From M55B127 sp035269185 (GTDB lineage Bacteria; Bacillota; Halanaerobiia; Halanaerobiales; M55B127): a stretch of 64,000 nt of DNA. Shown in pieces: positions 62,009 to 64,000 of this stretch. Location: assembly GCA_964430875.1 (NCBI GenBank), contig CAYSHP010000001.1, positions 62,001 to 126,000 on the forward strand. Direction: 5' to 3'. Each line of letters begins with the position of its first letter. The stretch's first letter is position 1. The position numbers and the translations under genes are program-made. A model generated the notes under the pieces. That model saw only the letters and a list, made by a program, of their open reading frames with translations, was not told the origin of the DNA and made no database searches.

Positions 62009-63155
62009 ATATTTAAATTACCACTCTCCATTTGGCATTTATATTCATATACCTTTCTGTGAGAGTAAATGTAATTACTGTGATTTTTATTCAATTAAAT
62101 ATAAAAAAAAGTATGTAAATAAATATATGGATTTTCTAATCAAAGAAATTGAATTATATTCTAAAAAATTAAAAAATAAAAAAGTAAAAGCGATTTACTT
62201 AGGGGGAGGCACTCCCAGCCTTTTAACACCTAGTGAAATAGAAAAAATTCTTAATATAATATATAGTAATTATACTGTGTTAGAAGATATTGAAATATCA
62301 ATGGAAGCTAACCCTGAAAGTTTAAATGAAAATAAAATAAAAGAATATAAAATAAGTGGCATTAATAGATTGAGCCTGGGGGTTCAATCTTTTCTTGATA
62401 ATGAACTTAAATTTTTGGGTAGAATCCATAATGTTAAGAAATCAATCTCAGTTATAAATAATGTAAAGAAATATTTTGATAATTTTAGCCTTGATTTAAT
62501 CTTTGCAATTCCAGATCAAAAATTAGAAGATTTCAAATACAGTTTAAATAAATCAATTGAATTTAATCCAAAACATATTTCATTATATAATTTACAAATT
62601 GAAAAAGGTACGCCATTTTATCAGATGTTAAAAGAAGATAGAATTACCGAAATAACAGAAGAATTAGATTATAAAATGTATAACTTTGCGATAAATGAAT
62701 TAAAGAAAAATGGTTATCAGCATTATGAGATATCTAATTTTGCCAAACAAGACTATCACTCAAAACATAATTTATTATACTGGAATTACAAACCATATTT
62801 AGGTATTGGACCTTCTGCTCATGGCTTTAATGGGAAAAATAGGTATTATAATATTAAAGACATAGCTTCATATATTAATAAGCTTGCAAAGAATGAATTT
62901 CCAATAAAAGAAATTATTAATTTAACTCAAAAAGAATTAATTTCAGAAATGATGTTTATGGGTCTAAGATTAATTTCAGGAGTTAGTAAAAAGGATTTTC
63001 AAGATAGGTTTGATATTACTATAAATGAGGTATATGAAGATACTATAAAAAAATTAAAAAAAGAAGGCTTAATAAAAGAGAATGAACAAAATATATATCT
63101 AACTAAAAAAGGCATTAACCTAGGAAATGTAAGCTTTTCTGAGTTTTTACTTTAG
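62001..63155 (+). CDS. hemW: HemW, heme chaperone, radical SAM
   Basis: Formerly called oxygen-independent coproporphyrinogen oxidase-like; HemW-type proteins carry heme. The radical SAM motif CESKCNYCDF (about 18-27) and GGGTPSLL are present, with the HemN-like C-terminal domain. ATG at 62001 lies 6 bases after AAAGGG and overlaps lepA; ATG at 61995 abuts it and is less likely. 384 residues. lepA-hemW-hrcA is a standard Firmicutes order. Confidence 0.93.
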   Translation: MSKYLNYHSPFGIYIHIPFCESKCNYCDFYSIKYKKKYVNKYMDFLIKEIELYSKKLKNKKVKAIYLGGGTPSLLTPSEIEKILNIIYSNYTVLEDIEISMEANPESLNENKIKEYKISGINRLSLGVQSFLDNELKFLGRIHNVKKSISVINNVKKYFDNFSLDLIFAIPDQKLEDFKYSLNKSIEFNPKHISLYNLQIEKGTPFYQMLKEDRITEITEELDYKMYNFAINELKKNGYQHYEISNFAKQDYHSKHNLLYWNYKPYLGIGPSAHGFNGKNRYYNIKDIASYINKLAKNEFPIKEIINLTQKELISEMMFMGLRLISGVSKKDFQDRFDITINEVYEDTIKKLKKEGLIKENEQNIYLTKKGINLGNVSFSEFLL

Positions 63156-63189
63156 TCATTATTGAATATAAAAATAAGAGCAAAAGTAT

Positions 63190-63218
63190 TTGACAAAGAC
63201 CAAGTGATATGTTATTTT
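63190..63218 (+). promoter_or_regulatory. Promoter of the hrcA heat-shock operon
   Basis: TTGACA at 63190-63195, 17-bp spacer, TATTTT at 63213-63218, directly followed by CIRCE at 63230 so that HrcA bound there would block early transcription. Confidence 0.8.
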
Positions 63219-63229
63219 ATTAATAGTTA

Positions 63230-63256
63230 TTAGCACTCTTCTTTATTGAGTGCTAA
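63230..63256 (+). promoter_or_regulatory. CIRCE operator (HrcA binding site)
   Basis: A perfect TTAGCACTC-N9-GAGTGCTAA inverted repeat, 17 bp before the hrcA start. HrcA represses its own operon through it. Confidence 0.97.
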
Positions 63257-63272
63257 AAAAGAGGTGAAGATG

Positions 63273-64000
63273 ATGGTTGCAAATCTAGATGAACGCAAAA
63301 AAAATATACTTCATGCCATCATTCAAGAACACATTATAACAGCTTCTCCAGTTGGTTCACGTACAATTGCTAAAAAATATGATCTTGGAGTTAGCTCAGC
63401 TACAATAAGAAATGAGATGGCAGACTTGGAGGAATTAGGTTATCTTGAACAGCCTCACACATCAGCAGGCCGTATTCCTTCTGATAAGGGATATAGGTAT
63501 TATGTGGATATCCTTATGAAAAATAAGGGTATTAATTCTGAAAAACTGATTAAAACACTTTCAGAAATAACAAAGGATAGACATGGTTTGCATGAAATAG
63601 TTTCTAGCATGACTAACATGTTATCTGAATTTACAAAGTATGCAACAATGATTACAGAACCAGAATTTAAAAATATACAAATTAGTGAATTACAGTTAAT
63701 GAAAGTGACTAATAATAAATTACTGCTTGTAATGGTAACTGATAATGGTTTTGTAAGTGATAAATTAATTAATACAAAGGAAGAACTATCGAGAAGAAAA
63801 ATCAGATATATCAATAACTTCTTAATTAATAAAATAGAAGATAAAGACATTTCTGAACTAGATAGAGAATATTTTAAAGAAATTGAAAATGAATTAGTTC
63901 AAAAAATAAATTTATCACAAAAACTATTTACCATTATTAACGATGAAATCAAGGATTTAATCAAACCAGAAGATGTTAAAATATATATCGGGGGTACTTC
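63273..64000 (+). CDS. hrcA: Heat-inducible transcription repressor HrcA, 3' end missing
   Basis: The frame runs off the window. The N-terminal winged helix reads LDERKKNILHAIIQEHIITA, followed by SPVGSRTIAKKYDLGVSSAT and IRNEMADLEELGYLEQPHTS, then AGRIPSDKGYRYYVD, all diagnostic for HrcA; the window ends at IYIGGTS in the effector domain. Two ATG codons (63270, 63273) are possible; 63273 is 6 bases after GAGGTG. grpE-dnaK-dnaJ are expected just beyond the end. Confidence 0.97.
   Translation, partial: MVANLDERKKNILHAIIQEHIITASPVGSRTIAKKYDLGVSSATIRNEMADLEELGYLEQPHTSAGRIPSDKGYRYYVDILMKNKGINSEKLIKTLSEITKDRHGLHEIVSSMTNMLSEFTKYATMITEPEFKNIQISELQLMKVTNNKLLLVMVTDNGFVSDKLINTKEELSRRKIRYINNFLINKIEDKDISELDREYFKEIENELVQKINLSQKLFTIINDEIKDLIKPEDVKIYIGGT

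Overview
The window is AT-rich, gene-dense chromosomal DNA from an anaerobic member of the Firmicutes in the broad sense. Gene order and protein style point to the Halanaerobiales or a close relative; this is inference from gene content, not a database match. Three loci that carry sporulation genes in Bacillus lack them here (no spoIVFA/FB or spo0B in the mre-min-obg cluster, no gpr or spoIIP between rpsT and lepA). Both solute-binding proteins have plain cleavable signal peptides without a lipobox cysteine, which fits a diderm cell with a periplasm. No rRNA, CRISPR array, insertion sequence or prophage was found.

Layout. 1-12.2 kb: cell shape and division (radC end, mreBCD, mrdA, minC, minD, minE with an ATC start, rodA), then a two-gene radical-SAM pair and RNase G. 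12.2-18.8 kb: a mutarotase-like gene, an L21-leader-like region, rplU, rpmA, obg, yhbY, a sugar-isomerase-like gene and an ABC-F ATPase. 18.8-26.3 kb: tRNA-Arg(CCG), an orphan 40-aa ORF with its own promoter and terminator, mnmM, a YhaO/YhaN nuclease pair, a sulfatase and an MntP-like exporter. 26.3-31.1 kb: a cobalamin riboswitch, then anaerobic ribonucleotide reductase: nrdD with two inteins, nrdG, and a separate 46-codon gene carrying the glycyl-radical loop missing from nrdD. 31.2-40.6 kb: an alpha-mannosidase and ABC sugar uptake operon with a LacI regulator, and a divergent GH13 glucosidase. 40.6-44 kb: a TrpX-type ABC transporter behind a terminator-bearing leader with a possible Tyr/Phe-rich leader peptide, next to a HutP-family gene.

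44-53 kb: a rubrerythrin-like protein, a gamma-carbonic-anhydrase-like protein, nadD-yqeK-LCP-rsfS, T-box-leuS, a zinc-ribbon protein, a VOC-nitroreductase fusion, an RseC-like protein, an elaborately folded intergenic region, and csoR. 53-55 kb: a DnaD-like / DnaC-like / unknown primosome cassette. 55-64 kb: udk, an SLBB protein in the comEA position, comEC, holA, rpsT (minus strand), lepA, hemW, and hrcA running off the end behind a CIRCE element.

Most striking: the anaerobic ribonucleotide reductase looks split. The main NrdD ORF ends just after its zinc-binding Cys motif, and the glycyl-radical loop (SRVVGYLSPVSEWNDGKQEE) is a stand-alone gene after nrdG. Together with two inteins at catalytic-core sites and a B12 riboswitch, making a working enzyme would require B12 sensing, two protein-splicing events and assembly of a separate radical-bearing polypeptide.
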